Of a stretch of DNA of 64,000 nucleotides, positions 55,611 through 63,324 are shown piece after piece. A program made the position numbers and the translations under genes. The notes beneath the pieces are model-generated. The model was not told where the DNA came from. It did not search any database and saw nothing but the letters and a program-made list of their open reading frames with translations. The stretch lies in assembly GCA_000447245.1 (NCBI GenBank), contig AUYT01000001.1, forward strand, positions 1,730,001-1,794,000, given 5' to 3'. The DNA is from a candidate division Zixibacteria bacterium RBG-1. GTDB taxonomy: Bacteria > Zixibacteria > MSB-5A5 > DSPP01 > RBG-1. Within the stretch, counting starts at the first letter, position 1, and each line of letters starts with the position of its first letter.

Positions 55611-56303
55611 TTAATTGGGTTGATTTTCGCTATTTTGGTTTTCTGGGTTTGGTGCTTGATTTTCTTCTGGGGTTGCTTCCGGTTCTATTTGACTTTCAGC
55701 ACTCGGAGGTGGGGTTGCTAAAACTTCTGTTGGGGGTATATCGCTTGCTTGAACTTCCTCTACAGGAGCTTCAGTGACAGGTTCCTCCTTGCTCCTCTTT
55801 TCCACTAATCCCTCTAAAGTCAAAACTAAGTTTTGGATTACAGAATTCAGAATTCCGACTAATTGTGCCATGGGTGCGTTCAAAGCAGCCACCAGCTCTG
55901 CCAAGACCTCTTCTTTGGGAGGCAGAGTGGCCCATTCTTTTAATCTTTCGCCGGTGTAAAGCTGATTTTCTATTAAAAAGGCCTTGATTTTGGGCTTTTC
56001 AATCTTTTTGTAAGACTCGTAAAATATTTTGGCGGCCCAGGTAGGGTCTCCGTAAATATAAGCCACCCCCACCGGTCCTTCTAGATAATTCAGGATGGAC
56101 TCTTTTCCGCTTTCCTTGGCTGCCAGACGGGTTAAGGTATTTTTGGCGATCTTGAAATCAATTTCCTTTTCTTTCAGGTTTCTTCTGAGCCGGGTGATAT
56201 CTTCCACGTTTAATCCGGTGAAATCAGCCAGAAAGATACTGTTGGATTTTCCCAGTTTCTGTTTTAACTCTTCTACTAATTTGGTCTTTTCTGTTTTCTG
56301 CAT
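55611..56303 (-). CDS. rplJ: Ribosomal protein L10 with long acidic/proline tail
   Basis: 230 residues; the L10 core covers ~1-172 (KTKLVEELKQKLGKSNSIFL, DITRLRRNLKEKEIDFKIAK). The last ~55 residues are Pro/Glu/Thr/Asn-rich and low-complexity (PVTEAPVEEVQ ... PENQNSENQPN), with no family counterpart known to me. L10 carries the L7/L12 stalk, so the tail lies close to the C-terminal L12-binding helix. No L10 leader precedes it, since rplA ends 11 bp upstream. Confidence 0.94.
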   Translation of the reverse strand: MQKTEKTKLVEELKQKLGKSNSIFLADFTGLNVEDITRLRRNLKEKEIDFKIAKNTLTRLAAKESGKESILNYLEGPVGVAYIYGDPTWAAKIFYESYKKIEKPKIKAFLIENQLYTGERLKEWATLPPKEEVLAELVAALNAPMAQLVGILNSVIQNLVLTLEGLVEKRSKEEPVTEAPVEEVQASDIPPTEVLATPPPSAESQIEPEATPEENQAPNPENQNSENQPN

Positions 56304-56314
56304 ATTTTTTGATT

Positions 56315-57025
56315 TTAAGTTAGCTCGTGAACTTTTTCCAAAATCTGCTGGGTATTTATTCTTATTCCCGGACTCATGGTGGATGACAAAGTCACGCTTT
56401 TGAGATATTGTCCTTTGGCGCTGGTCGGTTTGGCTCTCAAAATGGCATCCAAGAAGGTTTGAGCATTTTGCACCAGCTGCTGTTCGGAAAAAGATTTCTT
56501 CCCTATGGCTACTCCGATATTTCCCTGTTTGTCCACCCGGTATTCGATTTTACCGGCCTGTAAATCTTTAACCGCTTTGGCTACATCAAAGGTTACAGTG
56601 CCGGCTTTGGGGTTGGGCATCAGTCCCCGGGGACCTAAAACTTTTCCTAATTTTCCCACGGCTCCCATCATATCCGGTGTGGCCACGCAGGCATCGAAGT
56701 CCACCCAGCCGGTGTTGATTTTTTCAATCAAATCTTCCGCACCTACATAGTCAGCGCCGGCATCCCGGGCTTCTTTTTCTTTTTCTCCTTTGGCAAATAC
56801 CAGGACTTTTACTTTTTTACCGGTGCCGTGCGGTAATACCACGGTTCCTCTTACAATCTGGTCCGCCTGTTTAGGGTCTACACCTAAGTTAAGCGAGAGC
56901 TCGACTGCCTCATCAAATTTGGCGTAAGCAGCTTCTTTCATCAGCTTGACTGCTTCATCCAGGGTATAATTTGGTTTTGGCTTAACCTTTTCCTTGGCCT
57001 GTTTGTATTTTTTTCCTCTAAGCAT
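56315..57025 (-). CDS. rplA: Ribosomal protein L1
   Basis: 236 residues: [40 protein letters not shown] and the signature [16 protein letters not shown]. It builds the mobile L1 stalk at the E site. In many bacteria L1 represses rplKA; its site would be in the rplK leader, where I see nothing distinctive. Confidence 0.97.
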   Translation of the reverse strand: MLRGKKYKQAKEKVKPKPNYTLDEAVKLMKEAAYAKFDEAVELSLNLGVDPKQADQIVRGTVVLPHGTGKKVKVLVFAKGEKEKEARDAGADYVGAEDLIEKINTGWVDFDACVATPDMMGAVGKLGKVLGPRGLMPNPKAGTVTFDVAKAVKDLQAGKIEYRVDKQGNIGVAIGKKSFSEQQLVQNAQTFLDAILRAKPTSAKGQYLKSVTLSSTMSPGIRINTQQILEKVHELT

Positions 57026-57042
57026 AATTTTATTATTTAGAA

Positions 57043-57468
57043 TTACCCTTCTACCTCAATTCCCATACTGCGGGCAGTACCGGCCACCTGCTTCATGGCC
57101 GCTTCTAAAGTGGTGGCGTTTAAATCCGGCATTTTCAACTGGGCTATTTCTTTGACTTGGGCCATGCTTACTTTTCCGACTTTGACCCGGTTCGGCTCAC
57201 CGGAACCTTTTTCAACTTTGGCTGCTTTCTTCAATAGCACACTGGCCGGCGGGGTTTTGGTTATAAAAGTAAATGACTTGTCGGCGTAGACCGTTATAAT
57301 TACCGGAATAATCAAGCCAACCTGACTCTGGGTTTTGGCATTGAACTGCTTGCAAAACTCCATGATATTTACTCCTTGTTGACCCAAAGCCGGACCGACC
57401 GGCGGTGCCGGGTTGGCGTTTCCAGCAGGAATCTGCAATTTCACTGTGGCAGTAATTTTCTTAGCCAT
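57043..57468 (-). CDS. rplK: Ribosomal protein L11
   Basis: 141 residues: [20 protein letters not shown] and [18 protein letters not shown] in the N-terminal domain, with the C-terminal RNA-binding domain ending [15 protein letters not shown]. It is part of the GTPase-associated centre and is needed for RelA sensing. Confidence 0.97.
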   Translation of the reverse strand: MAKKITATVKLQIPAGNANPAPPVGPALGQQGVNIMEFCKQFNAKTQSQVGLIIPVIITVYADKSFTFITKTPPASVLLKKAAKVEKGSGEPNRVKVGKVSMAQVKEIAQLKMPDLNATTLEAAMKQVAGTARSMGIEVEG

Positions 57469-57524
57469 ATTTTTCGGTCAATTTTGCCTGTTTAAATGTT
57501 TTTAAGTCTACTGTAAATTTTAAA

Positions 57525-58070
57525 TTACTTTCCTACTTTCACCAGACTTTGAACCTGTAAAAAATCTAATTCTACCGGCGTAGGACGGCCGAAAATAGAG
57601 ACCATCACTTTTACCTTTTTCTTTTCCATATTCACTTCCCCCACAGCCCCGGAAAAGTCGGTGAAAGGTCCATCGATGACTTTGACCGGGTCTCCCACTT
57701 TGAAAGGGACTTCGTCTAAATCTCTCTCCCGGCTGCTGTCCATCTGCTTTAAGATTCTTTCCACTTCTGTCTCTCTCAAAGCTTCCGGCTTCCCTTTGCT
57801 TCCCACAAAGTTGGTGATGCCGGGGGTGTTGGTCACCAGGCTGGCAGTATCACGGTCCAGTTCCATCTCCACTAAAATGTAGCTGGGTAAAAACTTTTTT
57901 TGACTGGTGGACCTTTTGCCCTGCTTCATCTCCACGATTTCTTCCATGGGAATTATTATTCTGCCGAATTTTTCTTGTAACTCGGAATTGTTGATTTCGC
58001 TCTCCAAGTATTTTTTGGCTTTTTGCTCATGCCCGGAATAAGTATGCGCGACGTACCACTTCATGACCAT
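57525..58070 (-). CDS. nusG: Transcription termination/antitermination factor NusG
   Basis: 181 residues. NGN domain (KWYVAHTYSGHEQKAKKYL) and KOW domain (FKVGDPVKVIDGPFTDFSGA). The second Met (58064) may be the true start. NusG binds the RNAP clamp and links it to S10 or Rho. It starts 2 bp after secE. Confidence 0.97.
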   Translation of the reverse strand: MVMKWYVAHTYSGHEQKAKKYLESEINNSELQEKFGRIIIPMEEIVEMKQGKRSTSQKKFLPSYILVEMELDRDTASLVTNTPGITNFVGSKGKPEALRETEVERILKQMDSSRERDLDEVPFKVGDPVKVIDGPFTDFSGAVGEVNMEKKKVKVMVSIFGRPTPVELDFLQVQSLVKVGK

Positions 58071-58072
58071 AG

Positions 58073-58258
58073 CTATTTTAGAATTAGTCTTGAAATATTG
58101 GATAAACCCAAGTCCACCAGTCCCACGAAAGCCGATAAAATCAAAGACAAAATTATTACCACCACGGTCGACCCAATCAGCTCATCTTTGGTGGGCCAGG
58201 TGACTTTAGTTAATTCTAGTCTTACCTCCTTTAAGAATCTTATGAATTTTTGCCACAT
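58073..58258 (-). CDS. secE: Preprotein translocase subunit SecE
   Basis: 61 residues, single-TM form: amphipathic FIRFLKEVRLELTKVTWPTK followed by a hydrophobic segment (~31-52, VVVIILSLILSAFVGLVDLG). The W-P-T-K motif is diagnostic. It clamps SecY. Confidence 0.96.
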   Translation of the reverse strand: MWQKFIRFLKEVRLELTKVTWPTKDELIGSTVVVIILSLILSAFVGLVDLGLSNISRLILK

Positions 58259-58270
58259 AATTTACTTACT

Positions 58271-58344
58271 CAGGACTGGAGGGATTTGAACCCCCAACCG
58301 CCGGTTTTGGAGACCGGTGCTCTACCAAGTTGAGCTACAGTCCT
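58271..58344 (-). tRNA. tRNA-Trp (anticodon CCA)
   Basis: 74 nt on the minus strand: acceptor AGGACTG pairs with its 3' partner, D arm GCTC...GAGC, anticodon loop CTCCAAA with CCA, variable loop, and T arm with TTCAAAT. Discriminator base G. No CCA is encoded. It lies between rpmG and secE, the usual place for tRNA-Trp. Confidence 0.96.
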
Positions 58345-58506
58345 AAAACTTTGGTTGAAAAAAGAAAAGGCCAAAAAAGTTCTACGTAAAATTCTGCTGT
58401 TTTGGTTGCCTCTATAGACAGAAATATTCACTGGTCTCTCTGCAAGATCGAATTGAAAAATTTCAAGCTTTAATTAAGCCATTCCCCTGTTCTCTATGTG
58501 CTAATA

Positions 58507-58659
58507 TCAGCGAACTTCTTTGTGCGCTGTGTGTTTATTGCAAAACGGACAAAACTTTTTAAATGCTACGCGGTCCGGATGTTTTTTCTTGTTCTTGGTA
58601 TTGCTATAGTTTCTTCTTTTGCAATCTCCGCAAGCCAAGCTTATGATTTCTCGCGCCAT
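58507..58659 (-). CDS. rpmG: Ribosomal protein L33 (zinc form)
   Basis: 50 residues translated from the minus strand: begins [18 protein letters not shown] and ends [15 protein letters not shown], with zinc pairs C10/C13 and C37/C40. The second block [11 protein letters not shown] is typical of L33. It is located between tuf and tRNA-Trp. Confidence 0.95.
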   Translation of the reverse strand: MAREIISLACGDCKRRNYSNTKNKKKHPDRVAFKKFCPFCNKHTAHKEVR

Positions 58660-58778
58660 CTTACTTTTTAATTTTTATGAAATGTTACTCTGTTTATTTG
58701 TTTTAGACTTTCTTAATTTTATTAACTAATTATTTAATCTAGGCTAAAATTACCATTACGGATTCTGGTACTAAAAAA

Positions 58779-59987
58779 TTATGCAATAATTTGAGTTACC
58801 ACGCCTGCTCCTACGGTTCTGCCCCCTTCTCTTATGGCGAATCTCAACTCCTTCTCCATGGCTATGGGGACTATCAGCTCCACCTCGGTAGTAACATTAT
58901 CCCCGGGCATCACCATCTCCACTCCCTGCGGCAGCTGCACCACCCCGGTCACATCCGTGGTCCGGAAGTAAAACTGGGGTCGGTAACCGTTGAAAAAGGG
59001 TGTGTGCCGGCCTCCCTCCTCCTTGGTCAACACATACACCTCCCCTTTAAACTTGGTATGCGGAGTGATACTCCCCGGAGCTGCTACCACCATCCCTCGC
59101 TCCAGCTCATCTTTCTCTATCCCTCTTAACAATAATCCTATATTATCCCCGGCCTCAGCTCTATCCAATAGCTTCCGGAACATCTCTACTCCGGTCACCA
59201 CCGTCTTCTTGGTCTCTCTTAAACCTACACGCTCCACCTCCTCGCCTACCTTCACCACTCCACGTTCTACTCTGCCGGTCCCTACGGTTCCTCTTCCGGT
59301 TATACTAAACACATCCTCCACCGGCATCAAAAAGGGCTTGTCTGTATCTCGCTTGGGAGTCGGCACATAACTATCCACCGCCTCCATCAACTCATAGATA
59401 CACTTAAAGGCAGGGTCATCCGGCTTAGCATGGGGGTCGGCTCCGGCCTTCATAGCCGTCAAGGCTGAACCCTTCACCACCGGTATCTTATCCCCGGGAA
59501 AGCCGTACTTCTTCAACAAGTCTCTGACCTCTAACTCCACCAAATCCAACAACTCCTTATCCTCCACCATATCCACCTTGTTCAAAAATACCACGATATA
59601 TGGCACTCCTACCTGACGGGCCAAAAGTATATGCTCTCGGGTCTGCGGCATAGGACCGTCTGCGGCTGACACTACCAATATGGCTCCATCCATCTGGGCT
59701 GCTCCGGTTATCATGTTCTTCACGTAATCGGCGTGTCCCGGACAGTCCACATGCGCATAATGTCTTTTATCCGTCTCATATTCCACGTGGGCCGTGGCTA
59801 TGGTGATCCCTCTCTCTCTTTCCTCCGGCGCGTTATCTATGCTGTCAAAAGTCCTTACCTGGGCTAATCCCTTCCGGCTCAAAACCATGGTTATGGCCGC
59901 CGTCAAGGTAGTCTTCCCATGATCCACGTGTCCTATGGTCCCCACGTTCACATGCGGCTTGGTCCGCTCAAATCTAGGCTTAGACAT
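58779..59987 (-). CDS. tuf: Elongation factor Tu (copy downstream of tRNA-Thr)
   Basis: 402 residues, the same as the copy at 41979-43187 except for the last residue (Ala instead of Gln). A GGAGGGAG Shine-Dalgarno lies about 14 nt before the ATG. It follows tRNA-Thr after 23 bp in the tRNA-tuf-rpmG-tRNA-Trp-secE-nusG arrangement known from many bacteria. The near-perfect identity implies recent gene conversion. Confidence 0.98.
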   Translation of the reverse strand: MSKPRFERTKPHVNVGTIGHVDHGKTTLTAAITMVLSRKGLAQVRTFDSIDNAPEERERGITIATAHVEYETDKRHYAHVDCPGHADYVKNMITGAAQMDGAILVVSAADGPMPQTREHILLARQVGVPYIVVFLNKVDMVEDKELLDLVELEVRDLLKKYGFPGDKIPVVKGSALTAMKAGADPHAKPDDPAFKCIYELMEAVDSYVPTPKRDTDKPFLMPVEDVFSITGRGTVGTGRVERGVVKVGEEVERVGLRETKKTVVTGVEMFRKLLDRAEAGDNIGLLLRGIEKDELERGMVVAAPGSITPHTKFKGEVYVLTKEEGGRHTPFFNGYRPQFYFRTTDVTGVVQLPQGVEMVMPGDNVTTEVELIVPIAMEKELRFAIREGGRTVGAGVVTQIIA

Positions 59988-60010
59988 TTTTTCTTTTCTC
60001 CCTCCAGTTT

Positions 60011-60083
60011 AGCCCAGAACCGGGATTGAACCGGTGACCTCATCCTTACCAAGGATGTGCTCTACCAACTGAGCTATCTGGGC
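60011..60083 (-). tRNA. tRNA-Thr (anticodon GGT)
   Basis: 73 nt on the minus strand: acceptor GCCCAGA/TCTGGGC, D arm GCTC/GAGC, anticodon stem CATCC/GGATG with loop TTGGTAA (GGT), and T arm ACCGG/CCGGT with TTCAATC. Discriminator T. No CCA is encoded. It is the first gene after the promoter at 60172-60199 and is co-transcribed with tuf. Confidence 0.96.
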
Positions 60084-60392
60084 AAAAATTTCCTTTTAAA
60101 AAAAAACATTCCTCTTCCCTCTTAGATTTAAATTTAAGAGTCTTCCCACAGCTTAAATTTTACAGATTCTTAATTTATACAATTAAAAAAGTTTGTCAAG
60201 TGTAATTTTTATTATTTTAGAAAATTGATACAAATTCTGTCATCCATCCCAGAGGACGTATTTCAGCAATTATAAACAACCTGATATAGTAAATTTAGAA
60301 TCAGGTCAATTTCGATTAAGAAGCCGACCCCTAAAGTTGTTTTCCCCCTCAAATCTTTTTAAAAAAATAAAATCCATTTAGTCGAAACTTAT
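60084..60392. other. Spacer upstream of the tRNA-Thr-tuf unit
   Basis: 309 bp between the Ser/Thr kinase stop and tRNA-Thr. It contains the tRNA-Thr promoter (60172-60199), and a weak inverted repeat ACCTGAT...ATCAGGT (60279-60306, 14-nt loop) followed on the minus strand by a T-rich stretch, which may end the kinase transcript. No ORF is supported. Confidence 0.55.
60172..60199 (-). promoter_or_regulatory. tRNA-Thr-tuf operon promoter
   Basis: On the minus strand TTGACA (60199-60194), a 16-bp T-rich spacer, then TAAATT (60177-60172); a TATAAA overlaps at 60179-60174. It is nearly the same as the rpsL promoter. It would drive tRNA-Thr, tuf, rpmG, tRNA-Trp, secE, nusG and probably the rpl and rpo genes. 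Confidence 0.55.
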
Positions 60393-61952
60393 TTATCTTT
60401 TGGTGTTCTTCTTTAATTCTTCTTCTATTACGGCGGTTTTATCTTTTTTGATGGTTACTTTTTTAGCTTTGGATTTATAACCGGGGTAGCTGAATTTCAG
60501 TTCATGTTTACCCACCGGCAATTTTATAGTTTGAGGGGGAGGCACTGCAAAAATCTGTCCCTTTACAGTTACGCTGGCTCTGGGCTTGGCTGTGACCACC
60601 AAGTAACCGAAATCACCTGTAATAGGTTTGGTGGTAAAATCAGAGGAGTATAAATTTTTCACCCAGAAGGAAGATTTATTCCAAAAGGCAATATTGCCGG
60701 ACGGCAGGGAAAGTTCGGCAGGTAGGTTGTTCGACTTTAGGGAACTAGGGAAGGTGGAAAAAAGCTTGCTCAAAGCTCCGTTAGTCCACAAGTAGTAAAA
60801 GAAAAGCACTAGCATAACTCCGAACAGAATGTAGGTGGTCAAAGCATTCTTGGAAAAGATTTTTTCCTTGAGGCCCTGGAATTGGAGGCCGGTATCGTAT
60901 TCGGCCTGTAATTTCTGAATATATTTTTGGGCTATCTCATTTTCTTTATCCCAGCGCAATACTTCCAAAAATTCCTTTTTGGCATCCGTGATTCTCCCTT
61001 TCCCTAAATTGAGGTAATATAAAGCCGAATCCAGGTGATTTTTTACCCGCAGCTCTTTAATTTTATGGGCAAAGGTGGTGGGATCCTCCAGATAATCTTT
61101 GATTATTTTTTTCTTGGGGGAGACTTTATACCAGGCAATCTGTTTATCTAATTCTTCGATAAACTCTTCGGCATCCTGGAAACGCTTCTCTTTTTCTTTT
61201 TCCAGGGCTTTTTTTAAAATGAATTCCAATCTGGAGTCTATTTCCGGATTTAGCTTGCTGGGTTTGGGGGGATTTTCGGTTAAAATTCTGGTTATCACTT
61301 CCTGATAATTTTCGCCGTAAAACGGTTTCTGCCCGGTCAACATTTCAAACAAGATTATTCCCAAAGAAAAAAGGTCTGAGCGTTTGTCTAAGTCGGTTCC
61401 TCTTAGATGTTCAGGGGACATATAAGCCGGAGAGCCTAAGGTACTGCCGGTGGTGGTGAGGGAAATATCTTTGTTGGCTTTGACTATTCCAAAATCGGTA
61501 ATTTTGACCGAACCTTCCAGAGCCAGCATAATATTAGCCGGTTTGACATCCCGGTGCACCAGATTCATATCATGAGCGTATTTTAACCCGCTGGCGGTTT
61601 CTCGGGCAATTACTAAAGCCACTTCCGGCGGGACTTTCTTATGTTGCTCCAGAATATCTTTCAGATTCTTACCATCCACATACTCCATGGCGATGAAATA
61701 ATCGTCATCATCACGGCCGTATTCGATAATGGAAACTATATTTTCATGCTTTAAAGAGGCGGCCGCTTTGGCTTCGGTTTCAAAACGGGCAATGAAATTG
61801 AGATTCTGGGTTAAATGGGGATGCAGTTTTTTGATGGCTACGGTGCGGTCTAAGGAAATCTGGCGGGCTTTGTAGATATTAGCCATTCCGCCGGTTCCGA
61901 TTAAATCTAATATTTTGAAATTGCTATTATTGGAATTAGAATTTGAATCCAT
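60393..61952 (-). CDS. Membrane-anchored serine/threonine protein kinase with PEGA domain
   Basis: 519 residues. The kinase domain (~12-270) has a Gly loop GTGGMANIY, K41 (VAIKK), catalytic HRDVKPANI (D135), D153-FG and the APE-equivalent MSPEHLRG. A helical, TPR-like linker (~300-350, ALYYLNLGKGRITDAKKEFL) leads to one TM helix (~371-391) and an extracytoplasmic part ending in a PEGA domain (~445-515, PRASVTVKGQIF, LPVGKHELKFSYPGY). A Hanks-type kinase with an outside beta domain suggests envelope sensing. It lies upstream of the translation cluster, transcribed in the same direction; a functional link is not shown. No partner phosphatase is in view. Confidence 0.9.
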   Translation of the reverse strand: MDSNSNSNNSNFKILDLIGTGGMANIYKARQISLDRTVAIKKLHPHLTQNLNFIARFETEAKAAASLKHENIVSIIEYGRDDDDYFIAMEYVDGKNLKDILEQHKKVPPEVALVIARETASGLKYAHDMNLVHRDVKPANIMLALEGSVKITDFGIVKANKDISLTTTGSTLGSPAYMSPEHLRGTDLDKRSDLFSLGIILFEMLTGQKPFYGENYQEVITRILTENPPKPSKLNPEIDSRLEFILKKALEKEKEKRFQDAEEFIEELDKQIAWYKVSPKKKIIKDYLEDPTTFAHKIKELRVKNHLDSALYYLNLGKGRITDAKKEFLEVLRWDKENEIAQKYIQKLQAEYDTGLQFQGLKEKIFSKNALTTYILFGVMLVLFFYYLWTNGALSKLFSTFPSSLKSNNLPAELSLPSGNIAFWNKSSFWVKNLYSSDFTTKPITGDFGYLVVTAKPRASVTVKGQIFAVPPPQTIKLPVGKHELKFSYPGYKSKAKKVTIKKDKTAVIEEELKKNTKR

Positions 61953-62098
61953 GCTGCCGACTTAAAATAAAAAGTGACACTGTTGAAATTTTATCCCTTA
62001 AATCGATGTGACTTAAGTGGATACTGCTAAAATCCTGTTTTTTGCTAAGATTACCCTTTTCTACCTATTTAATCGTCTTGAAATTCAACAACTTAAGC

Positions 62099-63283
62099 TT
62101 ATTTTAGCTTATTTAGGGCCTGCTTGAGGTCGGAAATCAAATCCGGGGTATCTTCGATGCCGCAGGAGAGTCGAACCATCCCGGTACTGACATCAGCTTT
62201 CTTCAAATCTTCCTTGGAAAAGCCGTAATGAGAGGTCAAGACCGGTAAGCTAGCTAAGGATTGTACTCCGCCTAAACTGGAGGCATTCAAAATCAATTTA
62301 AAGCTATCAATTACTTTGGTAGCTCCTTTTAATCCTCCGCCGACTTCCAATGTGATCATTCCTCCAAAACCTTGCATTTGAGATGCAGCTAATTTGTGTT
62401 GAGGGTGTGAAGGAAGTCCAGGGTAATATACTCTTTTGATTTTTGGATGTTTTTCTAAAAATTTAGCTATTGCCATCCCATTCTGATTCTGCTTCTCAAC
62501 TCTAAGGGCTAGCGTCTTCATACCCCGCAATAGAAAATAAGCACCCATAGGGTCACAGGAGCCGCCTAGAATTTTTCTAAAATAACTGGCTTTTTTGATA
62601 AAAGATTTTTTGCCAACCACAGTTCCTACAATTAAATCCGAATGCCCGGCTAAATACTTGGTGCCGCTTTCTATAGCCACATCGATTCCCATTTTAATTG
62701 GTTTTTGATTGTAGGGGGTGGCAAAAGTATTATCTATGACCGTGGTTAAATTATGTTTTTTGGCCAGGGCTACTACTTTTTTGATATCCACTATTTTTAA
62801 ATTGGGGTTAGTCGGAGTTTCGATGTAAAATACTTTGGTGCTTCTATCAACTAATTTAGCAAACGGCTCCAAGGTTTCACTGTCAATGTAATTGACCTGT
62901 ATACCTAAACGAGGTAATATACTCATAAACAGATGATGAGTTCCGCCATACAGACTGCGGGTGGCTAGTATTTTATCGCCCGTGGAGCATAAAGTCAAAA
63001 TAGTGGTGGAAATAGCCGCCATCCCGGAGGTAAAAACCAACCCGGCTTCTCCTCCTTCTAACTGGGCGATTTTTTCTTCGGCGGCTCTGATAGTGGGATT
63101 CCCGTAGCGGGTGTACAGATATAAACTGGGGTCCCCTTCCTGGAATCTTTTTACTTTGGAGGTGGATTCAAAGACAAAGGTGGAGGTCTGGTAAATCGGC
63201 TGGGCTACCGCTCCTATGGGAAATTTCGGCTCTTCTCCTCCGTGAACCGCGATGGTTGAAAACAGACGGGATTTGGACTTCAC
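62099..63283 (-). CDS. Trans-sulfuration PLP enzyme (cystathionine gamma-synthase/lyase or methionine gamma-lyase family)
   Basis: 394 residues of fold-type I. PLP lysine K209 in ESGTKYLAGHSD; phosphate-binding TSGMAAIS (~85-92), the substrate-side Tyr in YTRYGNPT (57-64), SLYGGTHHLF (110-119) and the aspartate in TVIDNTFATP (181-190). The family cleaves or forms C-S bonds in Met/Cys metabolism; the sequence alone does not separate gamma-synthase, gamma-lyase and methionine gamma-lyase. No S-box or other sulfur riboswitch is visible before it. Confidence 0.9.
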   Translation of the reverse strand: MKSKSRLFSTIAVHGGEEPKFPIGAVAQPIYQTSTFVFESTSKVKRFQEGDPSLYLYTRYGNPTIRAAEEKIAQLEGGEAGLVFTSGMAAISTTILTLCSTGDKILATRSLYGGTHHLFMSILPRLGIQVNYIDSETLEPFAKLVDRSTKVFYIETPTNPNLKIVDIKKVVALAKKHNLTTVIDNTFATPYNQKPIKMGIDVAIESGTKYLAGHSDLIVGTVVGKKSFIKKASYFRKILGGSCDPMGAYFLLRGMKTLALRVEKQNQNGMAIAKFLEKHPKIKRVYYPGLPSHPQHKLAASQMQGFGGMITLEVGGGLKGATKVIDSFKLILNASSLGGVQSLASLPVLTSHYGFSKEDLKKADVSTGMVRLSCGIEDTPDLISDLKQALNKLK

Positions 63284-63324
63284 AATCTTCCGATTAAGAT
63301 GAAATTCAACAACTAAAACCGAAC

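Noticed and set aside
62000-63324. Sulfur-responsive riboswitch (S-box, T-box) near the trans-sulfuration gene
   Set aside because: The spacers on either side are short and show none of the conserved riboswitch cores.
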